64,000 nt of DNA from an uncultured Alphaproteobacteria bacterium (GCA_951801825.1 CATOOF010000002.1:343272-407271), one strand, 5' to 3'. Counted from the first letter of the stretch, positions 19,773 through 28,271 are shown. Notes: generated by a model not told the origin, from the sequence alone. Made by a program: numbers and translations.

Positions 19773-21956
19773 TTAGATATCCAACGAATACTGCCGCTTT
19801 AGCAATTTCTGTAAGGCGGCAAACAGCCCTTGAGTTGTAATATCAGGCGCAATTTCAGCCAAATCATATTTGTATTTGCGAATTCTTTCCGCATGGGCGC
19901 CGTTGTTAAACGCTATAAACGGAACGTTTAATACCATCAGCTCTTGCGCCAGATAAGAAAATGTTTCATTGCAAATAGAGCTGTAAACAACGGCATGGAC
20001 ATTGTTTTCCGTCAATACGCGCCCCAGTTCATCACGGCAATATCCGCCGACATATGTTACGTCACGATGACTGTATTTCGGGTTATCGATACCAATTACT
20101 ACAAATCTGGCATTAATCTGCCGGCGATTGCACTCTTCTGCCAGTTCGACAAAATAGTCGCCACCTTTTTCGAAACAAAAGTTACCAACAAACGCAATCG
20201 TTAATGGCGACGCACTTTGTGGTGCCACATATTTGGTATGATCAGGCGCCATCAGCGATTCATGCTCTTTTATCGTGTGCCGGTCTTGAACAATCGGATA
20301 AACACGGCGGATTTTGTTATATGTATATTCTGAAAAGAAATTAAACTCGTCCACACATGAAAACAGTTTGGAAAATGCACCGCGCCACTTCATTATGTCA
20401 TGGCGGTCAATCGTGCGGAATCTGTTACAGGCAATACACGCATCACATGTTGCACAACTGTCAAAATTCGGACAGTTTTTCCCGTCCTTGTTCAACAAAA
20501 ACAATGACGGACAGCAGCATAGATAGTCATGACATTTATACGCCATCCACGGATTATGCTTCTTTTTTATTTCATAGATGATATCTATGGCGTCTTCGAC
20601 ATTCCGCAGAAAAGCCAGGTTGTTTATTATTACCTTTTTTATATCCATAATTTGGAACAGCAAATCAACCTCTGCAAGGGTGTTTAATTTTATTTCTGTT
20701 TTCGGGTCTATTGAGGCGGGAACAATACTCCACACATCCGCCTCATAACGGATGTACTGCAACAATATGACATTGTGGCCGGCCGCCTTTAAATCATCTA
20801 TCATTTTCTTTCGATAGTCAATCGCACCAGATTTGTCCGAATACTCTTGACGCAAATCTATTACAACAACAGGATTATCCGCACAGCACATCAGCGCCGC
20901 CACCTGGCGGTATACTTTCCACGGGTCACGATTGAAAAAATCTGGAACAACGGTGTTCATTTCGTGCTGATAGCGCTGTTTCAAAATCTGAGAGTGTTCC
21001 TCACTAAGACGTTGTTTTTCTTCTGACAGGAATGAACCGCCGTGACGATGCCATATCAGCAGATTAGGTACCAGAACATGGCGCCAGCCGGCCCGGCCCG
21101 CCCTAAAACACCAATCGTTTTCCTCGCCATAGCCTTTTCCGAACGTATCCTGGTCTAATTCACCCACCTGGTGCCAGCAGCGCATGTCTATAGCCATGCA
21201 AAATCCTGTACCGGAATACGTAGAGTTCAGCGGTACGTTTATCGGGTTTATTTTTTGAAATGCACGATCCATGGTCTCAAAATCCGCCGCCAGCTCATTA
21301 TTCTTGGCGAAATCGGGGAATGAAAACGTTACACCTGAATTTGTAAACGGCGTGGCCGTCGCAACCTTATCAAAATCATTAAATGGCGCCAGTAAACGCT
21401 CCAGCCAGTATGGGCCAACAACCGTGTCAGAATTAAGCCACACCGCATAGCGTGTATTAACCATGCGCATTGCGGCATTGGTGCTGCCGACAAAACCTAA
21501 GTTGCGGGTGTTACGATGGATTTTAAAACGCGCATCTGATTTTAATGTGTTTAGAAAATCTGTGGTTTCGGTGTCAGGACTGCAGTCGTCTATTATAATT
21601 ATCTGTACCGACGCGGGGGTGTTTTTTATAAGACTGGGGACCAGTTTATGCAGATGCTCTACCCCGTTGTATACAGGTATCACAATCGTTGCAGATTCAA
21701 CATTGGAATTCTTAAAGTCCTGATGTTTCAAGTTTATATACGGTAACAGATTTACCAAACTGGGCATATCAGACAGCTCAACGGTATTGTTCTGGGCCTC
21801 TATATGGCGACGATTGGTCGTGATGCCAAGTATTTTTGTTTTTATACAAATATTACTAAAGTAATCTTTTTGTAAAACGCGCATGCCAAGCAAATAATAT
21901 TTATTTGTATATTTGCTTATCCCTGTATTTTTAGTTTTCTTTACACATATCTTCAT
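19773..21956 (-). CDS. Two-domain glycosyltransferase (GT2 plus GT4-like)
   Basis: 727 aa. Residues about 85-330 form a GT2 domain (ATIVIPVYNG, IIIDDCSPD, NLGFVGSTNAAMR, AVWLNSDTVV, GEENDWCFRAGRAGW). Residues about 355-720 form a GT-B-like region ending in a GT4-type donor domain (TIAFVGNFCFEKGGDYFVEL, NNVHAVVYSSICNETFSYLA). Between them is a cysteine cluster (CCCPSLF, CPNFDSCATCDACIACNRF) that could bind metal. Such double enzymes usually build O-antigen or capsule repeats. The N-terminal 50 residues carry a copy of the tail motif found at the C-termini of neighbours. Confidence 0.85.
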   Translation of the reverse strand: MKICVKKTKNTGISKYTNKYYLLGMRVLQKDYFSNICIKTKILGITTNRRHIEAQNNTVELSDMPSLVNLLPYINLKHQDFKNSNVESATIVIPVYNGVEHLHKLVPSLIKNTPASVQIIIIDDCSPDTETTDFLNTLKSDARFKIHRNTRNLGFVGSTNAAMRMVNTRYAVWLNSDTVVGPYWLERLLAPFNDFDKVATATPFTNSGVTFSFPDFAKNNELAADFETMDRAFQKINPINVPLNSTYSGTGFCMAIDMRCWHQVGELDQDTFGKGYGEENDWCFRAGRAGWRHVLVPNLLIWHRHGGSFLSEEKQRLSEEHSQILKQRYQHEMNTVVPDFFNRDPWKVYRQVAALMCCADNPVVVIDLRQEYSDKSGAIDYRKKMIDDLKAAGHNVILLQYIRYEADVWSIVPASIDPKTEIKLNTLAEVDLLFQIMDIKKVIINNLAFLRNVEDAIDIIYEIKKKHNPWMAYKCHDYLCCCPSLFLLNKDGKNCPNFDSCATCDACIACNRFRTIDRHDIMKWRGAFSKLFSCVDEFNFFSEYTYNKIRRVYPIVQDRHTIKEHESLMAPDHTKYVAPQSASPLTIAFVGNFCFEKGGDYFVELAEECNRRQINARFVVIGIDNPKYSHRDVTYVGGYCRDELGRVLTENNVHAVVYSSICNETFSYLAQELMVLNVPFIAFNNGAHAERIRKYKYDLAEIAPDITTQGLFAALQKLLKRQYSLDI

Positions 21957-22001
21957 AATATTATTCCCCCATACAAAACAAGAAAATGCCGCCTGGCTTT
22001 A

Positions 22002-22922
22002 TTACCTGCGAATGGTTAAAATCGGCACTATTCCTAAAAACATAAATTTGTACTTTAAAAGCCCATATCCCCGTTTGCACAACACGCGCATAAAAGGAAT
22101 ACAGCCAAATAATTTTATTTCCGCGACCAGCAGATAGGCAGTATTTTCTGGAATCTCAACATCTTGCTCATCATCACGTTCAATACCGTTTTCCCACATC
22201 CACAGCTTTATATCCGATAAAATTGAATTATCAGGCAGCATATTTTTCAGCTTGATACAGCTGATCCTGTTCATACATGCTTTCTTAAGAAACGGAATAC
22301 CATTTTCAATCTGAAGATACGGTGATACGTAAAGGTCCCGATTCCCCTCGGCAACCGCGGAAAAAGTTGCGCCATTTGCCTGCAGAATCAGAGAAAAACC
22401 TATTTCATATTTTAATATTATCAGCTGTTTTGAGGGCTGCTTTTTTATCTTGTCCATAAACGCCGCCACATATTCGCGACCCGCAACAGCACCAGACATA
22501 CCTAAAAACCAGCTTTGAATATGCCGGGGGACATCACCGCGAACGCATTGGAACATGCCAACAACATCCGTCCCGTTTGATTCCAGTTTTTCCAACACCG
22601 GCCCCAGTTTAAATAACGGGCCCAAAACAGAATCATTAACAAAATAAATCCAATCGTATTTCCCCAAAATCTTATTGCGGGCGGCAAACTGATACGCGCG
22701 CTTGTAAGAGCCAAAATCATACTCGCCATGTGTCTGGGCCTGAATATGTAACATGTTTGGAATAGATGCCAGCTTTTCCGTTTCTTCGTCCGACAATTCG
22801 TTGTCCATTACGAATACAATATCCCCCAGCTGTGACAATGCATGCAAATAACGCAGCAACATATGGTCAACAAATTTATATTTATTGTATCCAGCAAATA
22901 GAAACAAACGTCTCGGGCTCAT
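22002..22922 (-). CDS. RgpF-like rhamnan synthesis protein
   Basis: 306 aa. SPRRLFLFAGYNKYKFVD, HGEYDFGSYKRAYQFA and YDWIYFVNDSVLGPL match the rhamnan synthesis F (RgpF) family, which extends surface polysaccharides. GGAGATAAG precedes the ATG, 3 bp after the upstream GT2 gene. The C-terminus has the shared tail IKLFGCIPFMRVL ... MFLGIVPILTIRR. Confidence 0.82.
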   Translation of the reverse strand: MSPRRLFLFAGYNKYKFVDHMLLRYLHALSQLGDIVFVMDNELSDEETEKLASIPNMLHIQAQTHGEYDFGSYKRAYQFAARNKILGKYDWIYFVNDSVLGPLFKLGPVLEKLESNGTDVVGMFQCVRGDVPRHIQSWFLGMSGAVAGREYVAAFMDKIKKQPSKQLIILKYEIGFSLILQANGATFSAVAEGNRDLYVSPYLQIENGIPFLKKACMNRISCIKLKNMLPDNSILSDIKLWMWENGIERDDEQDVEIPENTAYLLVAEIKLFGCIPFMRVLCKRGYGLLKYKFMFLGIVPILTIRR

Positions 22923-22925
22923 AAC

Positions 22926-23780
22926 TTATCTCCACTTTATGCGAAAAACCGGAATGCATTCGAACAGCAAAACACGGTTATTCTTGACTTTAATCAATGG
23001 CACGCGACCGAACAGGCGCAGACGAAAAACCGTCGCATTTGCCGTATCGGAATGTAACATTTGCCGATAATATGCAGGGAAACTGTTTTCCAGTTCAATC
23101 CCAATGGCACGATGCGCCGCATCCATCCGACGGTTCTGGATAATAGATGTACGATTTTCGTGATTTCTGTATTTGACCAATACACGCTGTATATTATAAA
23201 AATGCGTCACCCCCATCAGGCGCGCCCACAAGCGATAATCTTCGGCGGGGGAATAGTACGCCTCGTAACATATGTTATTTTCATCCAAAACAGATTTGCG
23301 TATCATTGCCGCACTGTGCGCGACACAACAATCACGCGTGGTCATAATTTTTATATCTACATCTTGTTCAGGGGCCGGCAATACGCATTCAATGCCATCG
23401 GCACCAAACACCTGCAACAGACCAGAAACCACGCCCACATCCGGATTTGCATCCAGATATTCAACCTGGGCCGCCAGGCGGTCGGGCACACAAATATCGT
23501 CATGGTCAAAAATGGCAACATATTTACCACGTGCCAGCCCCAACAGTTTGTTACGCGATGCAGAAATCCCCATGTTTTTATCATTCTTGACATATCTGAT
23601 GCGCGCATCATCAAATGATTTTACGACCGCATCCAGTGCCACATTATCAGGGGAATCATTTAAAATTATAAACTCAAAATCAGTAAAAGTCTGGCCCAGC
23701 ACGGATTCTATACATTCTTGCAAATGATGCACGTCCGTATTATAAATCGGGGTCAAAACAGATACTTTTGGGTCTGGCAT
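22926..23780 (-). CDS. Family 2 glycosyltransferase (first gene of leftward operon)
   Basis: 284-aa GT-A enzyme. VSVLTPIYNTDVHHLQECIE, FEFIILNDSPDN, NMGISASRNKLLGLARGKY and VAIFDHDDICVPDR (DxD) are GT2 hallmarks. It ends in the shared tail RLFGRVPLIKVK ... LLFECIPVFRIKWR. AAGGAT precedes the ATG. A 200-bp leader with a GATGGGTG/CACCCATC stem separates it from the inverted site at 23979. Membership of a surface glycan pathway is inferred from neighbours. Confidence 0.9.
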   Translation of the reverse strand: MPDPKVSVLTPIYNTDVHHLQECIESVLGQTFTDFEFIILNDSPDNVALDAVVKSFDDARIRYVKNDKNMGISASRNKLLGLARGKYVAIFDHDDICVPDRLAAQVEYLDANPDVGVVSGLLQVFGADGIECVLPAPEQDVDIKIMTTRDCCVAHSAAMIRKSVLDENNICYEAYYSPAEDYRLWARLMGVTHFYNIQRVLVKYRNHENRTSIIQNRRMDAAHRAIGIELENSFPAYYRQMLHSDTANATVFRLRLFGRVPLIKVKNNRVLLFECIPVFRIKWR

Positions 23781-23978
23781 ATAAAATCCTTAACTATCGA
23801 ACCGTGCAACAATATATATAACAAGATTTTATACACAATTACACAGTCAAATATTCCTATTTATTGGTTTTAACAAAAATCCTGGCGATGGGTGTTCAAA
23901 CATCACTAGTCCTAGCAATTTAATGATTCCAGCCGTCTTGCGACCTGACCGCACCCATCAAAACCATAAAAAAGCACG
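23781..23978 (-). promoter_or_regulatory. Long structured leader of the leftward glycosyltransferase operon
   Basis: About 200 bp between the switch site and the first gene. GATGGGTG (23887-23894) pairs with CACCCATC (23952-23959), enclosing 57 bases that include GTC-GCAA-GAC. TTGACT and TATAAA boxes are also present but badly spaced. No known riboswitch was recognised. Confidence 0.4.
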
Positions 23979-24002
23979 TCAATCTAAGGTTCCTTAAATT
24001 GA
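23979..24002. repeat. Inverted site, left arm (candidate invertase crossover site)
   Basis: 24-bp site that is the exact reverse complement of 24064-24087. The site is itself a near-palindrome: half-sites TCAATcTAAGG and CCTTAaATTGA flank a central TT, 20 of 24 positions symmetric. Two 11-bp half-sites around an asymmetric dinucleotide is the design of small serine-invertase crossover sites (hix/gix type). Confidence 0.75.
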
Positions 24003-24019
24003 TACACTTTTCTCCTGTA

Positions 24020-24048
24020 AGTCTATGAGAATATTCCTAATAAGTCAA
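24020..24048 (-). promoter_or_regulatory. Promoter inside the putative invertible segment, now facing left
   Basis: Minus strand TTGACT, 17 bases, TAGACT, wholly between the two inverted arms. In the present orientation it reads into the leader of the leftward glycosyltransferase operon. After inversion it would read straight into the rightward operon, whose start is 20 bp beyond the right arm. Confidence 0.55.
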
Positions 24049-24063
24049 CTTCTTTTAGGTGCG

Positions 24064-24087
24064 TCAATTTAAGGAACCTTAGATTGA
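24064..24087. repeat. Inverted site, right arm (candidate invertase crossover site)
   Basis: Exact reverse complement of 23979-24002, with central AA where the left arm has TT. The opposed core dinucleotides define head-to-head sites that would favour inversion over deletion. The segment between the arms is 61 bp. Confidence 0.75.
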
Positions 24088-24107
24088 TACAGCAAGAGGT
24101 TGCAAAT

Positions 24108-25268
24108 ATGAAAAAGCCCGCGGTAAAAGTATCCATTATTGTTCCCGTATATAATGTTGCACCGTATTTGGTGCGATGTTTGGACTCTCTGTGCGCACAG
24201 ACACTGGCGGATATTGAAATTATATGCATTGACGACAAATCTACGGATAATTCGCTGGAAATTCTGCGGGAATACGAGAACACAAATCCGCAAATACGTG
24301 TTATTGCAATGAAACGAAACAGTGGTGTTGCCGCCGCACGCAACGCCGGAATTAACGCCGCAAACGGCGAATACGTGGGTTTTGTGGATTCTGATGACTA
24401 TATAGACACTGATTTTTACAAGAAATTATACAAACTGGCCATGCGTACCGGCGCAGATATTGCCCGCGCAGGCGTACAGGTTCACCAGCTGAACGGGAAA
24501 ACGGTAACGGACGCGTGCGAGTTGCGCAATATTGAAAAACACGGAAAATGGTTTTTCAACTGGCAGTGGTGGTGCGCCATATATCGCCGCAAAATCATCC
24601 AAGACAACAAAATCGCGTTCCCTAAAGACATCATTTGCGGCGAAGACACCGTATTTTTAGCCAACTGTATAAACGCGGCAAACTTTGTGGCATTCCGCAG
24701 GGATACTTTTTATCACTATGTCAGACGTGAAGGCAGCCTGGATGAACAAATCATTTCTGCTAAAAAACTATACGCAAGAATATCCGCACTTAACAGTATC
24801 GGCGAAATATACAACCGCGCCGATATGTCCGAATGCGACTATGTTTCCATGTACGCATGGCTGATGGGTGGGCTGCATTCTCATTTCTATAAAAACACAT
24901 TGGACAAATGCCGTAACGAAATAACGCAGGCTGTTATTGAATTATATCAAAAATGCAGGGCAAAAAGTCAGATTGCACATGAAGTCAGCCAAATATTTGG
25001 CACAGACGGCGCGGCATGTATTCAGTCGCTGGATGCGGCCGGATTGCGGCGCATATTAAATCAAACCCAGATGCATTCACAAACCCGCCAGGAAACATTT
25101 TTCTTGTTTGGCGCAATACCCGCATGGCAGACACTTAAAAGCCGCGACTGGTTCATTTTCCGCATTGCCGGCATTGATATTGTAAGGATAAAAACGGATG
25201 CCCTCGATTTCAGACTATGGATTTTGTATTTGCCGATAATTCGAAAGAAAAGAAAGTTTAAGAGATAG
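24108..25268 (+). CDS. Family 2 glycosyltransferase (first gene of rightward operon)
   Basis: 386-aa GT2 enzyme: VSIIVPVYNVAPYLVRCLDS, IEIICIDDKSTDNS, GVAAARNAGINAANGEYVGF and VDSDDYID (DxD). ATG 24108 follows AAGAGG by 8 bases; the reading frame extends to a TTG inside the right inverted arm, which I reject. It ends in the shared tail FLFGAIPAWQTLK ... ILYLPIIRKKR. It is 60-70% similar by eye to the next gene, so the two are tandem duplicates. It has no promoter of its own visible other than what the invertible segment could supply. Confidence 0.92.
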   Translation: MKKPAVKVSIIVPVYNVAPYLVRCLDSLCAQTLADIEIICIDDKSTDNSLEILREYENTNPQIRVIAMKRNSGVAAARNAGINAANGEYVGFVDSDDYIDTDFYKKLYKLAMRTGADIARAGVQVHQLNGKTVTDACELRNIEKHGKWFFNWQWWCAIYRRKIIQDNKIAFPKDIICGEDTVFLANCINAANFVAFRRDTFYHYVRREGSLDEQIISAKKLYARISALNSIGEIYNRADMSECDYVSMYAWLMGGLHSHFYKNTLDKCRNEITQAVIELYQKCRAKSQIAHEVSQIFGTDGAACIQSLDAAGLRRILNQTQMHSQTRQETFFLFGAIPAWQTLKSRDWFIFRIAGIDIVRIKTDALDFRLWILYLPIIRKKRKFKR

Positions 25269-25277
25269 GTAGTAAAT

Positions 25278-26447
25278 ATGGTAAAAGTAAGTATAGTTGT
25301 TCCTGTTTATAATGTGGGCCCTTATCTGGCACGCTGTCTGGATTCACTTGTTTCGCAAACACTGGCAGATATTGAAATTATATGCATTGATGACAAATCC
25401 ACGGACAATTCGCTGGGGATACTGCGCGAATATGAAACAAAAGACAACCGCATCCGCGTTATCGCCCTGGATAAAAACAGTGGTGTTGCAACGGCACGAA
25501 ACGTTGGCATTGATGCCGCGGTTGGCGAATATCTGGGGTTTGTTGACTCTGATGACTATGTTGACCCCGACTTTTATGAAAAATTGTATGATGCCGCAAA
25601 ACGCGACGATGCAGATATGGCACGCGGGAATTGTAAGATTACTGATTATTCAGGGAACGAACGCATTGATGATACAGAAATAAAAAATGTTGAAAGCCGC
25701 GGAAAGTGGCTATTTGACTGGCAATGGTGGTGCGCAATTTATAAGTCTGACATGCTGGACCAAAATCATATTCGATTTCCAATCGATATTATCAGCGGAC
25801 AAGATACTGTCTTTTTAATAAACTGTATCGGCAAATCAAACAGAATTGCCACCCAATTAACAACATTTTATCATTATATAAGACGTGAAGGCAGCCTGGA
25901 TGAAAAGATTATGCCACCGAATAAAATTGCATCCAGAATCAAGGCATATTCAGCGATAACAGATTTTTTAAATATCTGCCCTGATATTGACAAGAGGAAC
26001 TATATACGCCTGTATATAAACTTTATAATATGCACATTTAAGCACAGCTCAAGAAACACAAGTCGCGCATGCAAGGCTGCAATCGCGAATGCCGTAATTG
26101 AAATATACATAAAATGTAAGTATAAACCGGATATTGCAAAAGGCCTTAAGACTCTGGGGACGAATGCGGTCGAGCATATTCAATCACACGATGTGGACGG
26201 TCTGGTACGGCATTTCCAAGAACTGCGGCCCCAGGTTGCTGCGAAAAGCATCCCATTGTCCGTTCCTAAAACAAATAAATATAAATTGTTTATATTTGGA
26301 TGCCTGCCGATTATTCAGCTACATAAAAGCGAAAATACAACATTACTGAGATTTTGTGGCATAGAACTTCTAAAAATAAAACGAGGACGCCACAGCATAC
26401 GCCTGGCGGTGTTATACATTCCAATAATAAAGGTAAAGTCAAAATGA
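25278..26447 (+). CDS. Family 2 glycosyltransferase, tandem paralogue
   Basis: 389-aa GT2 enzyme with the same layout as its upstream neighbour (VSIVVPVYNVGPYLARCLDS, IDDKSTDNSLGILREYE, FVDSDDYVDPDFYEKLYD, DWQWWCAIYKSD) and nearly identical DNA over short stretches of the N-terminal half. It ends in the tail LFIFGCLPIIQLHK ... VLYIPIIKVKSK. AGGTAG precedes the ATG, 9 bp after the previous stop. It overlaps the next gene by 4 bp. Confidence 0.92.
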   Translation: MVKVSIVVPVYNVGPYLARCLDSLVSQTLADIEIICIDDKSTDNSLGILREYETKDNRIRVIALDKNSGVATARNVGIDAAVGEYLGFVDSDDYVDPDFYEKLYDAAKRDDADMARGNCKITDYSGNERIDDTEIKNVESRGKWLFDWQWWCAIYKSDMLDQNHIRFPIDIISGQDTVFLINCIGKSNRIATQLTTFYHYIRREGSLDEKIMPPNKIASRIKAYSAITDFLNICPDIDKRNYIRLYINFIICTFKHSSRNTSRACKAAIANAVIEIYIKCKYKPDIAKGLKTLGTNAVEHIQSHDVDGLVRHFQELRPQVAAKSIPLSVPKTNKYKLFIFGCLPIIQLHKSENTTLLRFCGIELLKIKRGRHSIRLAVLYIPIIKVKSK

Positions 26448-27577
26448 AAACAAATAATGAGATAATAAACATTTGTATTGCCAGTGATAATAATTTTGCA
26501 CCGTTGGTCGCAACAACGATTGCATCCATTTGTCTTAACACGACGCGCCGGGTGAAATTTTGGTGCCTGGAAACAAACATCAGCGATTTGAATAAGCACT
26601 TGATTGCAACGTTGCATCAGAAATTTGATAATTTTGAAATAGAATATATAAGCATAGAAAAACAATTACTGGATAATTTTGCCAAAAAACTGTTCGTTTT
26701 TGAGCGCATTTCCGCAGATGCATATTCGCGGCTGTTTATCCCGGATTTATTTCCGAACTTAGATAAAATGATATATCTGGATGTTGATATCGTCGCCATG
26801 GGTGATATCGGCAATTTGTATGATATTCATTTGGGAGATTATGCAATTGGCGCCATTCCAGAGGGAGAATATGCCGCACTGCCTAAAACATGGCGCAGTG
26901 ATATGGAAATTAATCCAAACCACAAATACTTTAATTCCGGCGTGCTGCTGATGAACCCAAAGAAACTGCATCAGGAAAAATTTCTAGACCGACTGGCACA
27001 AATTGCAAACAAGTATGCAGACGCAATTTTGTATGGCGACCAGGATTTGTTAAACAAGTATGCAGACTATAACTATCTTGAGCTGCCGTGGCGCTTTAAT
27101 ATGATGGGGCTGGTGCTGGAACGCACACTCTATACCGATGACCCACAGTTGCGTGAACAGATAAATACCGAGTATAAAAACATTGTTATACGGCACTTTG
27201 AATCAGGATGCAAGCCATGGGTAACAGATAGATTTTGGATAAAAAACATTAAAATTAAAAACAGTGCAGAATTCTGGGCCGTGGCCGCCATGACCCCTTA
27301 TTTAACCTGGTTCGAGCGCCAATATCAGCTAAAAAGCGCCGATTATGCCCAAAACGTGATTAAATCAATGCTGGGCACCAACATATCAAAATCTAAAATT
27401 AGCAGCGTGCGTCTATTCGGATTTTTACCCCTGATGCGCATACGTCATCACAATAAGAAGACACAATTCATGTTGTTTAACATAATTCCCATATTAAGCT
27501 ATAAAGTAAAAAATGCCGGGAAAAAGAAAGTATGGCGACTATTTGATTTCATTACCATTTTTATAACAAAATACTAA
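26444..27577 (+). CDS. Family 8 glycosyltransferase
   Basis: 377 aa. INICIASDNNFAPLVATTIA, YLDVDIVAMGDIGNLYD (DxD), YFNSGVLLMNPKK, YGDQDLLNKY and WRFNM are GT8 (LgtC/RfaJ-like) hallmarks; such enzymes add hexoses to LPS or similar glycans. I start at ATG 26444, overlapping the previous stop as ATGA, with AAAGGT upstream. The C-terminus has the shared tail VRLFGFLPLMRIR ... LFNIIPILSYKVK. It is the last gene of the rightward operon. Confidence 0.92.
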   Translation: MKTNNEIINICIASDNNFAPLVATTIASICLNTTRRVKFWCLETNISDLNKHLIATLHQKFDNFEIEYISIEKQLLDNFAKKLFVFERISADAYSRLFIPDLFPNLDKMIYLDVDIVAMGDIGNLYDIHLGDYAIGAIPEGEYAALPKTWRSDMEINPNHKYFNSGVLLMNPKKLHQEKFLDRLAQIANKYADAILYGDQDLLNKYADYNYLELPWRFNMMGLVLERTLYTDDPQLREQINTEYKNIVIRHFESGCKPWVTDRFWIKNIKIKNSAEFWAVAAMTPYLTWFERQYQLKSADYAQNVIKSMLGTNISKSKISSVRLFGFLPLMRIRHHNKKTQFMLFNIIPILSYKVKNAGKKKVWRLFDFITIFITKY

Positions 27578-27578
27578 A

Positions 27579-27617
27579 AAACATATACCACATTGTAAAA
27601 ATACAATGTGGTATTTT
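27579..27617. terminator. Bidirectional terminator between GT8 gene and fibre copy 3
   Basis: Perfect 12-bp stem TACCACATTGTA-aaaa-TACAATGTGGTA with A and T runs on either side, between convergent genes. Confidence 0.85.
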
Positions 27618-28133
27618 TTACTGGACCATTCCGGCAACAATCCAGTTAAACGGCCATGCTCCGGTTCCATTCCATGTACTGTGAATGCCGGTAACACGGC
27701 CATAGATTTTTTCTTTTGTACTGGTATTATACTGGCGAATACCCAAAACAATATTTTCCGTTATACCGGTTGAAGATACGATAAACGTTGCAGTAAAGTG
27801 ATAATTACTGGATTGCATCACTTTTGGTAATGTTATGGAAAAGTCACCATTGCCTGATGGGGTACATACACCACCCTGCTCAATCCAGCCGGATTTATAC
27901 TTACGATACCAGGTATAATTATTAGATGATGACGGAGTCTGAAATCCGATAACATAATCAGAATTTGCGGGCATACCTTCGCCCTGTTTTGCCAATATTG
28001 TTCCACCAGGGGTAACGCCGTCGTGCACGCGCAATGTCTTGTTTGTTGTATCCATTGTTATTTCGCCCTCGGCACCGACGAACGTTTCATACTCGGCCGC
28101 TGTACCGCGGCGAATTTTTATTTGTTTTGACAT
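27618..28133 (-). CDS. Phage tail-fibre-like protein with N-terminal RRGT module (copy 3)
   Basis: 171 aa. IKIRRGTAAEYETFVGAEGE, LRVHDGVTPGG, GEGMPANSDYVIGFQTP and NNYTWYRKYKSGWIEQGG align with copy 2; the last 70 residues (SITLPKVMQSSNYHFTATF ...) differ and end in NWIVAGMVQ against WTVCGMAA in copy 2. AAAGGAAAAAAT precedes the ATG. The leader has a strong promoter followed by two intrinsic terminators. Host-adhesin use of the domain is an alternative to a phage role. Confidence 0.72.
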   Translation of the reverse strand: MSKQIKIRRGTAAEYETFVGAEGEITMDTTNKTLRVHDGVTPGGTILAKQGEGMPANSDYVIGFQTPSSSNNYTWYRKYKSGWIEQGGVCTPSGNGDFSITLPKVMQSSNYHFTATFIVSSTGITENIVLGIRQYNTSTKEKIYGRVTGIHSTWNGTGAWPFNWIVAGMVQ

Positions 28134-28150
28134 ATTTTTTCCTTTCTAAT

Positions 28151-28173
28151 AAAAAAAACCGGCATTGCCGGGG
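28151..28173 (-). terminator. Second leader terminator before fibre gene copy 3
   Basis: Minus strand CCGGCAATGCCGG-type hairpin followed by eight T, ending 11 bases before the ribosome binding site. Confidence 0.75.
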
Positions 28174-28176
28174 ATT

Positions 28177-28204
28177 AAAAAAAGACCGCGAAAAAATCGC
28201 GATC
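28177..28204 (-). terminator. First leader terminator before fibre gene copy 3
   Basis: Minus strand GATCGCGA-ttttt-TCGCGGTC hairpin followed by seven T, starting about 6 bases after the expected transcription start. Confidence 0.8.
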
Positions 28205-28216
28205 ATGATTATTTGC

Positions 28217-28245
28217 ATTATAACAAAAAAATGCAAAATAATCAA
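28217..28245 (-). promoter_or_regulatory. Sigma70 promoter of fibre gene copy 3
   Basis: Minus strand TTGATT, 17 bases, perfect TATAAT. It lies just after the terminator of the upstream lipoprotein gene and directly before two more terminators. Confidence 0.75.
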
Positions 28246-28248
28246 CCT

Positions 28249-28271
28249 AAAAAAAGGCGCCAAAGGCGCCC
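28249..28271 (-). terminator. Intrinsic terminator of the 49-aa lipoprotein gene
   Basis: Minus strand GGCGCC-ttt-GGCGCC followed by seven T. Confidence 0.8.

Noticed and set aside
23979..24087. Reading the inverted arms as an ordinary terminator hairpin
   Set aside because: The loop would be 61 bases, no T tract follows either arm, and each arm is itself a near-palindrome with an asymmetric centre, which fits a recombination site better. A repressor operator pair remains possible.
12996..28133. A diversity-generating retroelement behind the variable fibre tips
   Set aside because: Mtd-like N-terminal modules suggested it, but no reverse transcriptase gene or template/variable repeat pair was seen.
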